Origin: Rickettsiales endosymbiont of Stachyamoeba lipophora
GTDB taxonomy: Bacteria > Pseudomonadota > Alphaproteobacteria > Rickettsiales > 33-17
Assembly (NCBI RefSeq): GCF_003932735.1
Contig: NZ_CP033611.1
Coordinates: forward strand, 1,401,501 to 1,465,500
Length of the DNA stretch: 64,000 nt
Reading direction: 5' to 3'
The position numbers and the translations under genes are program-made. The notes under the pieces are model-generated. The model saw only the letters and a list, made by a program, of their open reading frames with translations, had not been told where the DNA came from and searched no databases. Of this stretch, positions 9,209 through 17,146 are shown piece by piece. Each line of letters opens with the position of its first letter. Position 1 is the stretch's first letter.

Positions 9209-9373
9209 GATGTAATAATTTTAAGTTATTGGTAATGAAATTAAACAATATGCTAAAATTGGCAACTAGTTTATCAGGATTAATTAGAAATTGTAAAACC
9301 TAGAGCATTCCCAAATTTATAATAAACTAAATATAAAATTTTAAATTGTTTAAGCTCAATGTGTTATATAAAA

Positions 9374-9415
9374 ATTTAGTGCTATGTAAATTTATTAATT
9401 TCAATAGCACTAAAT
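9374..9415 (-). terminator. hairpin downstream of secB
   Basis: A perfect 12-bp inverted repeat (ATTTAGTGCTAT at 9374-9385 and ATAGCACTAAAT at 9404-9415) with an 18-nt loop lies between the secB stop and the aldolase start. Read on the minus strand it is followed by TTTTATATAA, consistent with termination of secB. The loop is long, so an operator-like role cannot be excluded. Confidence 0.5.
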
Positions 9416-9443
9416 ATAAATAACTTTATGTATAATAGCTATA

Positions 9444-9890
9444 TTATTGTACCTGACTGCTATCAGCTTGGTCTTTTTTATAAAGAGCAGAAAAATCAAT
9501 AGGCTTTAGCATTAATGGAGGAAACCCACCATCACGTACTATATTAGACATTATTGATCTAGAATATGGAAAGAGTAGGGTGGGACAATAAACCACCAAG
9601 AGGTTTTCATAATATTCTTCAGGAATTTCATTCATGTCAAATACCCCTGCATAATCAAGTGTAACAATAAAAATTACTTGATCATTTTCTGGTGATTTGG
9701 CGGTAGCTTCAATCTTTAAAATAACTTCAAAATTTTTTTGATCTAATCTTTGGATATCTAAATTAACATCTAAATTTATTTGAGGAGCTTCGCTTTGCAA
9801 TAAACTAAAAGGTGATGCAGGGCTCTCAAAAGACATATCTTTTATATATTGAGCGTTTATTTCAATATTATATTGATGATTCTCAGTCAT
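9444..9890 (-). CDS. secB: protein-export chaperone SecB
   Basis: A 148-residue cytosolic chaperone that keeps exported precursors unfolded and hands them to SecA. The sequence shows the alphaproteobacterial SecB pattern: INAQYIKDMSFESP at residues 11-24, the strand FEVILKIEATAK, LDYAGVFDM, and the conserved LLFPYSRSIMSNIVRDGGFPPLML split over residues 107-130. Length is normal. The acidic C-terminal tail is shorter than in E. coli but still present. It stands about 60 bp from the small membrane protein upstream. SecB matters here because the window encodes two large exported autotransporters and several lipoproteins. Confidence 0.95.
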   Translation of the reverse strand: MTENHQYNIEINAQYIKDMSFESPASPFSLLQSEAPQINLDVNLDIQRLDQKNFEVILKIEATAKSPENDQVIFIVTLDYAGVFDMNEIPEEYYENLLVVYCPTLLFPYSRSIMSNIVRDGGFPPLMLKPIDFSALYKKDQADSSQVQ

Positions 9891-9952
9891 GATATTTTCC
9901 TTGTTAAATTATTTTTTAAATTATGTGTATAAATATTAATTTGGCTGAGGTA

Positions 9953-10171
9953 TTAACTTGTAAAAATCGTTTGCCAGCTAAGCCATAAAAAAATACATAT
10001 GATGGTAATGATTATAGTTAAATATCTAGCTAGGCATTCAACCATGTTTGTTTTGTTATTGCTCTTGCCTTTGGCGTTTAGGTAGTTAATATTTTCATTT
10101 AGCTTCATGAGCTCATGCTGAATTGTATCAATTTTGGCTAATAATTCTTGATAAGAGTTGTTATTTTCCAT
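9953..10171 (-). CDS. small coiled-coil membrane protein, unknown
   Basis: A 72-residue protein with no family I recognise. Residues 5-35 form a heptad-like helix (LLAKIDTIQHELMKLNENI) and residues 48-68 form one transmembrane helix near the C-terminus (YLTIIITIICIFLWLSW), so it would be tail-anchored with the coiled coil in the cytoplasm. It lies between secB and rppH on the same strand with short gaps on both sides, so it may share their transcript. The ATG start has weak upstream purines. Its size and organisation suggest a real small protein, but no homology supports a role. Confidence 0.6.
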   Translation of the reverse strand: MENNNSYQELLAKIDTIQHELMKLNENINYLNAKGKSNNKTNMVECLARYLTIIITIICIFLWLSWQTIFTS

Positions 10172-10224
10172 CTGTTGTACTCCTCAAAGTTCCTCTATAT
10201 ATTAATTATTATCATGTTGGACGA

Positions 10225-10740
10225 TTAACAATGTTTTGTTAGCCGTAGTTGGTCTACATAATATTTAAATTCATCAATAATTTCAGTATATAGTTTTTTC
10301 TTAAAAGGCACAATAAGTTCTGGTAGGTCTTCTATTTTTACCCATTGCCATTCGTTAAACTCAGGATGTTCAGTGTTAATATTTATTTCTGAATCTTTTC
10401 CATAAAATTTAAATAAGAACCATTGTTGCTTTTGCCCACGATATCTACCTTCCCATAGTTTTGGAATTAAATTATCTGGTATGTCATAATAAAACCATAG
10501 CCTGCTTCGGCTAATAAGTTTTAAATTATTATTTACAAGTCCGGTTTCCTCCTCAAGTTCTCTAAATACCGCCATATCAGGAGATTCATTTTCATCTATG
10601 CCCCCTTGTGGCATTTGCCAGGCATCACTTTTATTGTCAATTCTCTTGCCAACAAAGACTTTATTTTCATGGTTGAGAACCATAGCTCCAACCCCTGGTC
10701 GATAAGGTAAAGTTAAATATAATGCTTCATTTAAATTCAT
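10225..10740 (-). CDS. rppH: RNA pyrophosphohydrolase (Nudix)
   Basis: A 171-residue Nudix hydrolase that removes pyrophosphate from mRNA 5' ends to trigger decay, and can cleave dinucleoside polyphosphates. The N-terminus YRPGVGAMVLN is that of RppH/NudH. The Nudix box spans residues 47-69 with GGIDENE and RELEEETG, preserving the metal-binding glutamates. WQMPQGG just before it and YRGQKQQWFLFKF later are also RppH-specific. It is 4 bp after a divergent polysaccharide deacetylase, which follows ctpA by 5 bp, the order seen widely in alphaproteobacteria, so all three form one operon. Confidence 0.94.
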   Translation of the reverse strand: MNLNEALYLTLPYRPGVGAMVLNHENKVFVGKRIDNKSDAWQMPQGGIDENESPDMAVFRELEEETGLVNNNLKLISRSRLWFYYDIPDNLIPKLWEGRYRGQKQQWFLFKFYGKDSEININTEHPEFNEWQWVKIEDLPELIVPFKKKLYTEIIDEFKYYVDQLRLTKHC

Positions 10741-10744
10741 TATG

Positions 10745-11809
10745 CTAGTTCTCTAATTCGGATATTTTACTTAAAATTACACTATCATCATTTAATAAAT
10801 CATCAAGCCACTTTCTTAAAGTTGTAATGCTTATTGGATATGGTCTTAAGACAATAAGTGCTTTGCCATTTTTTTTAGCAAGAGTTACGGCTTCTTTTAG
10901 TTTTTCGCCAATTGGTATCTCACCTAACACTTCATCTGCTAAAATATTTGCAGATAAATATTTTATATTTTGGGATTGAAAAAGGTGTTTGGTATAAGAA
11001 GGTAGTTCTGGATTTAAATATAAAATTTGTAAATTTTTCGAAAGAAGCTTTAATAAAACTTCAGCCGCCTGCTTGCTGGCGGTAAAACTTTCTTCGCCAA
11101 AAACATATATGCCTTTAACTTTTTGAAACTGTTCTAAGTTAGTACTCAAATTCTTTAAATTATCTTCAAGAGAGGTGTAGGATAATAAAGCTAAATAGCC
11201 ATTATCCATTGTTGAATCAAGGCTTTCAAGTGGTAAATGCGCATATACTTCATGACCCTTTGAAACAAATAACCCTTCCCACTCTGCGAGATTGTTAGCA
11301 TAAGAAGAAATACCAATAGCAATTTTTTCAGGCAAATTAGAAGCCTCATTACTAGTTAGGCGTGATAACCCTGTATTAATAATGATAACTGCAATTTTTG
11401 AAGGCTGCTTTTGAGCTGGTTTGCTGCTAATATTGTTGTTATTAGTTACCGCACCATAAGTTACATCTTTTTTATCATTAGCTGGTGGGTTGACCGGTTG
11501 GCCATCCAAGGGTTGTTTGATATTTTGGTTGGTTTCGGGAGCAAGCTTAATACTGTCTTTATGAAGTTTAAGCTTATTAAGATTTAAACTAAAAACAGGT
11601 ACTTTATATGCTTTATTATCTATAACAAATTGATCGCCAGTATAAACTAACGCTACTTTGTTGTTATTACGAAAGGCTTTTTGAATTACATAAGGCTTTT
11701 GTATATAGAAATATCCAAATACTATCGCTATATTTAGTAATAATATTAATAAGCTAATTATAATCCCCATCTTACGGGTAATGGTGGAGTGAATCCAAAA
11801 TTCTTTCAT
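10745..11809 (-). CDS. divergent polysaccharide deacetylase family protein
   Basis: A 354-residue protein with an N-terminal membrane anchor (about residues 15-37), a low-complexity Asn/Pro/Lys-rich linker to about 135, and a C-terminal domain of the divergent polysaccharide deacetylase (YibQ) family. Typical elements are KIAVIIINTGLS at the domain start, AIGISSYANNLAEW, HEVYAHLPLES, and a final ALIVLRPYPIS strand. The usual family motif has DDxG where this protein has NTGL, so the metal-binding Asp is lost. It lies between ctpA and rppH in one operon. The role in the periplasm or envelope is not established for the family. Confidence 0.85.
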   Translation of the reverse strand: MKEFWIHSTITRKMGIIISLLILLLNIAIVFGYFYIQKPYVIQKAFRNNNKVALVYTGDQFVIDNKAYKVPVFSLNLNKLKLHKDSIKLAPETNQNIKQPLDGQPVNPPANDKKDVTYGAVTNNNNISSKPAQKQPSKIAVIIINTGLSRLTSNEASNLPEKIAIGISSYANNLAEWEGLFVSKGHEVYAHLPLESLDSTMDNGYLALLSYTSLEDNLKNLSTNLEQFQKVKGIYVFGEESFTASKQAAEVLLKLLSKNLQILYLNPELPSYTKHLFQSQNIKYLSANILADEVLGEIPIGEKLKEAVTLAKKNGKALIVLRPYPISITTLRKWLDDLLNDDSVILSKISELEN

Positions 11810-11814
11810 TGTTA

Positions 11815-13167
11815 TTACTTCTTACTCAGTTGATTAAATATAGACCATGATTTAATTACATCGATAGCCCTCGCTAGCTGGAAATCTTGTTCATACTTAT
11901 TATTGACAGAAGTTTGTAATAATTCTTGATATTTAGTATTTTTTTCATCCACTCCTTTTAAATGCTTTTTTAGTACTGCTTCATTTAAATGAATTTTTGG
12001 TTTGGCGAATTTTTCGATCTTAGCTTGTTCAACTACAATATCAGGAGTAATTCCTTCTGCTTGAATTGAGCGTCCTTTAGGGGTGTAATATCTAGAAGTC
12101 GTAATTTTCATAGCGCCATTTTGAAGAGGCATAATGGTTTGCACCGAGCCTTTGCCAAATGACTTGGTTCCCATTACAATAGCTCTGTTATGATCCTGTA
12201 AGGCGCCTGCCACAATTTCTGAAGCTGAAGCTGATCCGTTATTGATTAATACTACTATCGGCAATCCTTCGGTAATATCGTGTTTTTTAGCTATGTAGTG
12301 TTGAATCTCATCAGTATTTCGGCCTTTGGTATGAAGTACTTCTCCTTTGCCAATAAAGCTTTCAGTTACAGCTACAGCTTGATCAAGTAAGCCTCCTGGA
12401 TTATTACGTAAATCTAGAATTATACCTGAGAGGTCTTTTCCCTTGGTGCTAAATTTAATTTTTTGTAGTTCTTTGTGTAATTGCTCGGTGGTTTTTTCTC
12501 CAAAGGTGGAAATTCTTAGATAGGCAATATTATCAAAATTTTCTGATCTAACAGGACTAACTTTAATAATTTCACGAGTAATAGCAAATTCTAACAGTTC
12601 AGCTTCGTTTTCGCGATTAACTGAAATTTTGACCGTAGTTTTAGGTTCTCCACGCATTTTGCTAACTGCTTCAGTCATCGACATGCCAAAAATAGGGTTT
12701 CCTTCTATGGCAACTATAAGATCACCAGGCTTAATGCCTGCTTTTTCTGCTGGATTGCCTTCAAGAGCAGCAATCACCTTAATTACACCTGATTCCATGG
12801 TGACTTCAATTCCTAAACCACCAAATTCACCTTTAGTGCTTTGAGTAAGCTCAGTAAGATCCTTCTCATTTAGGTAAGAGGAATGCGGATCCAATGAAGA
12901 AAGCATACCCTCAATAGCTGCTTCTACTAGCTCTTTATCTGTTACTTTTGTGACATAGTTTTTTTTAATTTTAGCATAGGCTTCGCTAAAAACAGAAAGC
13001 ATTTCACTAGTTTCTTTAGTAACGGTGAGTTCTGAAGGGTTGCTCTTGAAAATAGCGCTGTTGGCTGTATTTATATTAGTTGTTAAAGTGGTAAGCAATA
13101 ATAAGCTTAAACTAACTTTATTTATCATATTTTTTGTTATATTTAACATTTGTATCTTCATTTTCAA
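11815..13167 (-). CDS. ctpA: carboxy-terminal processing protease CtpA (S41)
   Basis: A 450-residue periplasmic serine protease that trims C-termini of exported proteins. A signal peptide or anchor covers about residues 14-38, a PDZ domain about 105-190 (KAGIKPGDLIVAIEG), and the S41 core follows. The Ser-Lys-Gln catalytic set fits S314 in GSASASE, K339 in FGKGSVQ and Q343. LDLRNNPGGLLDQAV and YYTPKGRSIQAEGITPD are family signatures. Length is normal. It is first in an operon with the divergent deacetylase and rppH. A hairpin lies in the divergent promoter region upstream. Confidence 0.95.
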   Translation of the reverse strand: MKMKIQMLNITKNMINKVSLSLLLLTTLTTNINTANSAIFKSNPSELTVTKETSEMLSVFSEAYAKIKKNYVTKVTDKELVEAAIEGMLSSLDPHSSYLNEKDLTELTQSTKGEFGGLGIEVTMESGVIKVIAALEGNPAEKAGIKPGDLIVAIEGNPIFGMSMTEAVSKMRGEPKTTVKISVNRENEAELLEFAITREIIKVSPVRSENFDNIAYLRISTFGEKTTEQLHKELQKIKFSTKGKDLSGIILDLRNNPGGLLDQAVAVTESFIGKGEVLHTKGRNTDEIQHYIAKKHDITEGLPIVVLINNGSASASEIVAGALQDHNRAIVMGTKSFGKGSVQTIMPLQNGAMKITTSRYYTPKGRSIQAEGITPDIVVEQAKIEKFAKPKIHLNEAVLKKHLKGVDEKNTKYQELLQTSVNNKYEQDFQLARAIDVIKSWSIFNQLSKK

Positions 13168-13205
13168 TTTGTGGTTTTTTAATAAAATTCGGGTTTTTTA
13201 TTAAA

Positions 13206-13250
13206 AAGGTTGTTTTTTAGTTAATTGCTTAATAACAACAACCTTGTTTT
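13206..13250. promoter_or_regulatory. hairpin in the ctpA / AI-2E transporter divergent region
   Basis: A 9-bp inverted repeat, AAGGTTGTT (13206-13214) and AACAACCTT (13237-13245), encloses 22 nt and is followed on the plus strand by GTTTTTA. It lies between two diverging genes, 39 bp upstream of ctpA, where no gene should end. It could be part of the ctpA leader, a terminator of a short transcript or an operator. No promoter consensus could be fixed with confidence. Confidence 0.35.
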
Positions 13251-13398
13251 TATAACTTTTGAAGCGCAGTGTGACCGAAATAATTACGTTAATACTAGGT
13301 TTATTATACATAAATCTATTTTGTTGAAAAAAGTGTTTAAATTAATTTAACATTATATAACATAAATATAATATTATTATTTAGCAATATTTTTTAAA

Positions 13399-14448
13399 AT
13401 GACCAGATTTATAGTTACCTTTTTAATTTTTGCCAGTTTAGTTAGCTTTATTATCCTGGTTAATGATATCCTCACCCCTTTTGTAGCAGCAATAATTTTA
13501 GCTTATATCCTTAGCCCATTGCTTAATATGAAGTATATAACTAAGCTAAAAAGAGAATATATAAGCCTTATGCTAGTGCTTTTAATGATTAGCTTCATAG
13601 TGGTTTTATTTGTAACAATAATCCCTTATATTTTTCAACAATTTGCTATGTTACTTGCTAGAGTTCCAGAATATCTGCTGTTCTTTAAAGAAAAAACTCT
13701 TCCCTTTATTACTACTTGGGTAGAGAACCTTGATCCAAGCCTGGCAGGTAAATTAAAAGAAAATATAATATCTCAATTTGAAATGATATTAATTACGCTT
13801 ACTTCTTATGCTAGTAATGTTTTACGTTCTGGAGTAGCAATTTTTAATCTATTTTCAACCCTTATATTAGTACCAATTATATTATTTTATTTGCTAATTG
13901 ATTGGTATAAATTATCTGCCGGAATGTTCAAATTAATTCCAATAAAATATCAAGCTTATTTCCGTGAGTTACTTAAACAAGTTGATTATGTATTGGCAAA
14001 TTATGTTAAAGGTCAATTGCTAGTATCTTTTATACAAGGTATATTTTATGGAGTTGTTTTAAGCTTATATGGTTTAGAGAATGGATTTATAATAGGTTTG
14101 TTATCCGGTTTTGCTACAATTATTCCATATTTTGGTGCTTTTTTAGCAGGTATGTTCGCTGTGTTAGTCGGTTACTTCAAAGAACCAACTTTAATGACTA
14201 TTATAAGCATTTTTTCAATTTATGCAGTTGGACAATTAATAGAAAGTAACTTTTTGGCGCCTAAAATTCTTGGCAAGAAAGTAGGACTTAATCCAATTTG
14301 GATGTTATTTGCTATGATGGTCGGTGCGCATCTGTTTGGTTTTGTAGGTATAGTGCTTGCCATCCCTGTTGCTGCAGTAATTGGTGTAGTAATTAAATAT
14401 AACCTTGCTCTGTATCATCAGTCATCATTATATTTAGATCAAAATTAA
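13399..14448 (+). CDS. AI-2E family transporter (PerM-like)
   Basis: A 349-residue inner-membrane protein with about eight membrane segments. It shows the family pattern: an N-terminal pair with NDILTPFVAAIILAYILSP, a soluble loop at about 85-140, and the C-terminal YGLENGFIIGLLSGFATIIPYFG then LNPIWMLFAMMVGAHLFGFVG. These are the PerM/TqsA signatures. Members export small molecules or act as ion antiporters; substrate is unknown. Its stop overlaps the start of the Hda-like gene by one base (TAATG), an arrangement common in alphaproteobacteria, so the pair is translationally coupled. Confidence 0.9.
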   Translation: MTRFIVTFLIFASLVSFIILVNDILTPFVAAIILAYILSPLLNMKYITKLKREYISLMLVLLMISFIVVLFVTIIPYIFQQFAMLLARVPEYLLFFKEKTLPFITTWVENLDPSLAGKLKENIISQFEMILITLTSYASNVLRSGVAIFNLFSTLILVPIILFYLLIDWYKLSAGMFKLIPIKYQAYFRELLKQVDYVLANYVKGQLLVSFIQGIFYGVVLSLYGLENGFIIGLLSGFATIIPYFGAFLAGMFAVLVGYFKEPTLMTIISIFSIYAVGQLIESNFLAPKILGKKVGLNPIWMLFAMMVGAHLFGFVGIVLAIPVAAVIGVVIKYNLALYHQSSLYLDQN

Positions 14449-15104
14449 TGACTGAGCAGATAATTTTACCGTTTTCGAATTTCACCGAAGAAAGCAATTT
14501 AATTTTACGCTCTGATTGTAATCGTGCGGCTTTAAAGTTTCTTGAGGCTTGGCCGCGTAATTTAAATTATATCAGGGTTGCAATCTTATATGGCGAGAAA
14601 TCTGCCGGAAAAACAACTTTATTGAAATATTGGCTTAAATGCAATTCAGGTCTGATGATTGATAGCCTGAAAGAATTTTTATTAAACAGTGAAAGCTATA
14701 TTGATTCTTACAATTGCTTTGCGCTTGATAATCTGATTCAGTCTAAATTTAATCAACAACATTTATTTCATTTATTAAATGTATGTCAAAATAAAACTCT
14801 GCTTATTACTACTGATTCAATAGATTTCAATAGCATTTTTGTGCTTCCCGATCTAATTTCACGGTTAAAATCTTATCCGGTAATACCTATTGAAAAGCTT
14901 GATGAGATGATGGCGCGGCAATTAGTAATTAAAACTTTCTCTCAGCAACAATTATCAATTGATGTCAAGGTAGTGGATTACATTATAGAGAATTTAGAAC
15001 TTAACTATCAGAACATTAGCAATCTGATAGATAAGCTAGATAAGCACTCTTCACTACATAAAAAGAAAATATCTCTTTCTCTTGTAAAAAAGTTTATCCC
15101 TTAA
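14448..15104 (+). CDS. hdaA: DnaA-like AAA+ protein, Hda/HdaA type
   Basis: A 218-residue DnaA-related ATPase without the DnaA C-terminal DNA-binding domain. The Walker A is LYGEKSAGKTTLLKYW at about residues 46-60. The Walker B region is YNCFALDNL, with the second acidic residue replaced by Asn, as is common in Hda. The lid domain with NYQNISNLIDKLDKHS follows. Hda proteins promote hydrolysis of DnaA-bound ATP with the sliding clamp, preventing over-initiation. The N-terminal ILPFSNFTEESNLIL could hold a weak clamp-binding motif. It overlaps the preceding AI-2E transporter gene by one base. Confidence 0.85.
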   Translation: MTEQIILPFSNFTEESNLILRSDCNRAALKFLEAWPRNLNYIRVAILYGEKSAGKTTLLKYWLKCNSGLMIDSLKEFLLNSESYIDSYNCFALDNLIQSKFNQQHLFHLLNVCQNKTLLITTDSIDFNSIFVLPDLISRLKSYPVIPIEKLDEMMARQLVIKTFSQQQLSIDVKVVDYIIENLELNYQNISNLIDKLDKHSSLHKKKISLSLVKKFIP

Positions 15105-15160
15105 GTTTAGTTGGCACAAAACTTGCTTTAATAAAAACTAACAAGTTAATTTTGGTTTTT

Positions 15161-16291
15161 ATGAAAGGCTTATTACGTTACTTGGTCACTTGCATTTTAT
15201 ATATATTGCTAACCACAAATGTTGGCAATGCTATTTCATACCAAAATAGTGTGCGTATAAAAGACATAGTTAGCTTTGAAGGTATAAGGGAGAACTTGCT
15301 CATTGGCTATGGTTTGGTAGTAGGTCTCAATGGTACGGGAGATGATTTAAAAAACTCTATATTTACCCAAAAAGGACTAACTGATTTTCTAGAAAAATTA
15401 GGGATAAATACTCGCGGTGGTAATTTAAAAACTAGAAACGTTGCTGCGGTGGTAGTTACTGCTAAATTACCAGCATTTGCTAGGCAAGGCAGTAGAATTG
15501 ATATAACCGTCAGTACTCTTGGTGATGCCAAAAGTTTACAAGATGGAACTTTACTTGCCACTACGCTTTTAGGAGCAGACGGGCAAGTATATGCAGTAGC
15601 GCAAGGTCAGGTGATGGTTTCTGGTTTCCAGGCGAAAGGCAATAACGGCACACAAATAAGTAAAAATGTAACTACTAACGCTTCAATTACTAATGGAGCA
15701 ATTATTGAACGTGAAATACCGTTTGATCTAGCAAGAATGGATCATATCAATTTATCCTTACATAATCCAGATATTAGTACTGCTTTACAAATTGCTGATA
15801 TTATCAATATCTCTAAGCACGAAGAATTAGCGAAAGCAACTGATCCAGGTACTGTTAAACTATTTATCCCTGTGGGAGAAAAGAGAGATATTGTACGCTT
15901 TCTAGCGAGTATTGAACAGCTAGCCATTTATCCTGATCAGCCTGCTAAAATCGTTATCGATGAAGCATCAGGCACTATAGTGATGGGGGAAAATGTAAGA
16001 ATCAGCCCAATTGCTATAGCACAAGGTAATCTTACGGTTATTATTAAAGAACAAGCTGATGTAATCCAGCCAAACATTTTAGGTGCAGGTGAAACTGCAA
16101 CTCAAAAGGCTAGTAGCATTGAGGTGGATGAAGAAAAAGGTAACCAAATGATAGTTATGCCACAAGGTACTACCTTGGGCGAGCTAGTAGATGGGTTAAA
16201 TGCTTTAGGGATAGGTCCGAGAGATCTTATTAGTATCTTACAAACTATTAAATCTTCAGGGGCATTACAATCAGATATAGTATTGAGGTAA
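15161..16291 (+). CDS. flgI: flagellar P-ring protein FlgI
   Basis: Structural protein of the periplasmic ring that lets the flagellar rod turn in the peptidoglycan. From the ATG at 15161 it is 376 residues with a signal peptide (about 1-24, ending VGNA), the family N-terminus VRIKDIVSFEGIRENLLIGY, then GLVVGLNGTGD, and the conserved C-terminal TTLGELVDGLNALG followed by PRDLISILQTIKSSGAL. A TTG three codons upstream is a less likely start because the ATG gives the expected signal peptide. It is the first gene of the flagellar cluster, 4 bp before the rod-binding gene. Confidence 0.95.
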   Translation: MKGLLRYLVTCILYILLTTNVGNAISYQNSVRIKDIVSFEGIRENLLIGYGLVVGLNGTGDDLKNSIFTQKGLTDFLEKLGINTRGGNLKTRNVAAVVVTAKLPAFARQGSRIDITVSTLGDAKSLQDGTLLATTLLGADGQVYAVAQGQVMVSGFQAKGNNGTQISKNVTTNASITNGAIIEREIPFDLARMDHINLSLHNPDISTALQIADIINISKHEELAKATDPGTVKLFIPVGEKRDIVRFLASIEQLAIYPDQPAKIVIDEASGTIVMGENVRISPIAIAQGNLTVIIKEQADVIQPNILGAGETATQKASSIEVDEEKGNQMIVMPQGTTLGELVDGLNALGIGPRDLISILQTIKSSGALQSDIVLR

Positions 16292-16295
16292 CAGT

Positions 16296-16640
16296 ATGGC
16301 TATGGATGTAAATGTAAATTATTATAATCAAATGGTTAAGCATAATAAGCAGCTTTTAATAGATGATAAATTAAACAATACCCTGATGATGAATAAAGCG
16401 GGCCAAGACAAAGAAATGATGAATTCAGCGCAAGGTTTCGCGCAAATGATGATGAAACAGTTTTTGGAAATTGCTTTGCCACCCATGCAAGATAATTTGT
16501 TTGGAGGCGGACAGGTAGAAAAATTATTCCATGATTTATATTTGGATGAAGTTAGTGATCGTATCACAGCGCCAGAAAATAGCGCGCTTACATTGCAAAT
16601 TTATAATGAGATCGCAAAATTAAATAAGAGTAAAGTATGA
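16296..16640 (+). CDS. flgJ: rod-binding protein (FlgJ N-terminal domain)
   Basis: A 114-residue protein equal to the N-terminal rod-binding domain of FlgJ, without the muramidase domain found in enterobacteria. In alphaproteobacteria it is usually this stand-alone form. The core SAQGFAQMMMKQFLEIALPP followed by GGGQVEKLFHDLYLDEVSDRI matches the family pattern GFExxFxxxML...G.....F...l.e......i. It is thought to cap the growing rod. It starts 4 bp after flgI and its stop overlaps the next start (ATGA), so translation is coupled. Confidence 0.88.
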   Translation: MAMDVNVNYYNQMVKHNKQLLIDDKLNNTLMMNKAGQDKEMMNSAQGFAQMMMKQFLEIALPPMQDNLFGGGQVEKLFHDLYLDEVSDRITAPENSALTLQIYNEIAKLNKSKV

Positions 16641-17122
16641 CAAAGCTTAATCCTAATCAGCAGGGTATTGAAAACCTTACAGATATCAATCGTGTTATTC
16701 ATTTGCTTGAGAAAATGATTGAATTGCTTGATCAAGAACAAACACATCTAAAAAACATGGAAATAGAAGAGGTAGGTAAGCTGCAAGAGAAGAAAAATCC
16801 TTTAATGCAGTGGTTAAACGTCTTTCAAAATTATATTTCTAATTATAATCCTAAATTTTTTCAAACTCTTAGCAAGGAAGATTTACAGCGTTTTGAAGAA
16901 ATATATGAAGTGTTTCAACAAAAAGTAAAAGAAAATACTACTGCGTTAGAAAAAGCTATAGCGGTAAATAAAGGGGTTATCGGCTGGTTTCATGAGGATA
17001 TCAAGCATTCTCAAAATGTTAAGGCCTATAATCAGCAAGGTTTAATGAGTAATTTGTTATTCACCAAGAAAAATGATGATGAGCAAGATGGTGTGCCAAC
17101 TGTACTTAACACAACAGCATAA
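16637..17122 (+). CDS. FlgN-like flagellar export chaperone
   Basis: A 161-residue, mostly helical and acidic cytosolic protein. Residues 19-60 (HLLEKMIELLDQEQTHLKNM...LQEKKNPLMQWLNVF) resemble the first long helix pair of FlgN-family chaperones, which bind the C-termini of FlgK and FlgL before export. Position supports this: it lies directly between the FlgJ rod-binding gene (4-bp overlap) and flgK (24-bp gap), where FlgN is expected. Sequence similarity alone is weak because FlgN proteins diverge fast. I call it FlgN-like with moderate confidence. Confidence 0.7.
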   Translation: MTKLNPNQQGIENLTDINRVIHLLEKMIELLDQEQTHLKNMEIEEVGKLQEKKNPLMQWLNVFQNYISNYNPKFFQTLSKEDLQRFEEIYEVFQQKVKENTTALEKAIAVNKGVIGWFHEDIKHSQNVKAYNQQGLMSNLLFTKKNDDEQDGVPTVLNTTA

Positions 17123-17146
17123 AAGAGAATCAAGGGAGAAAAAATT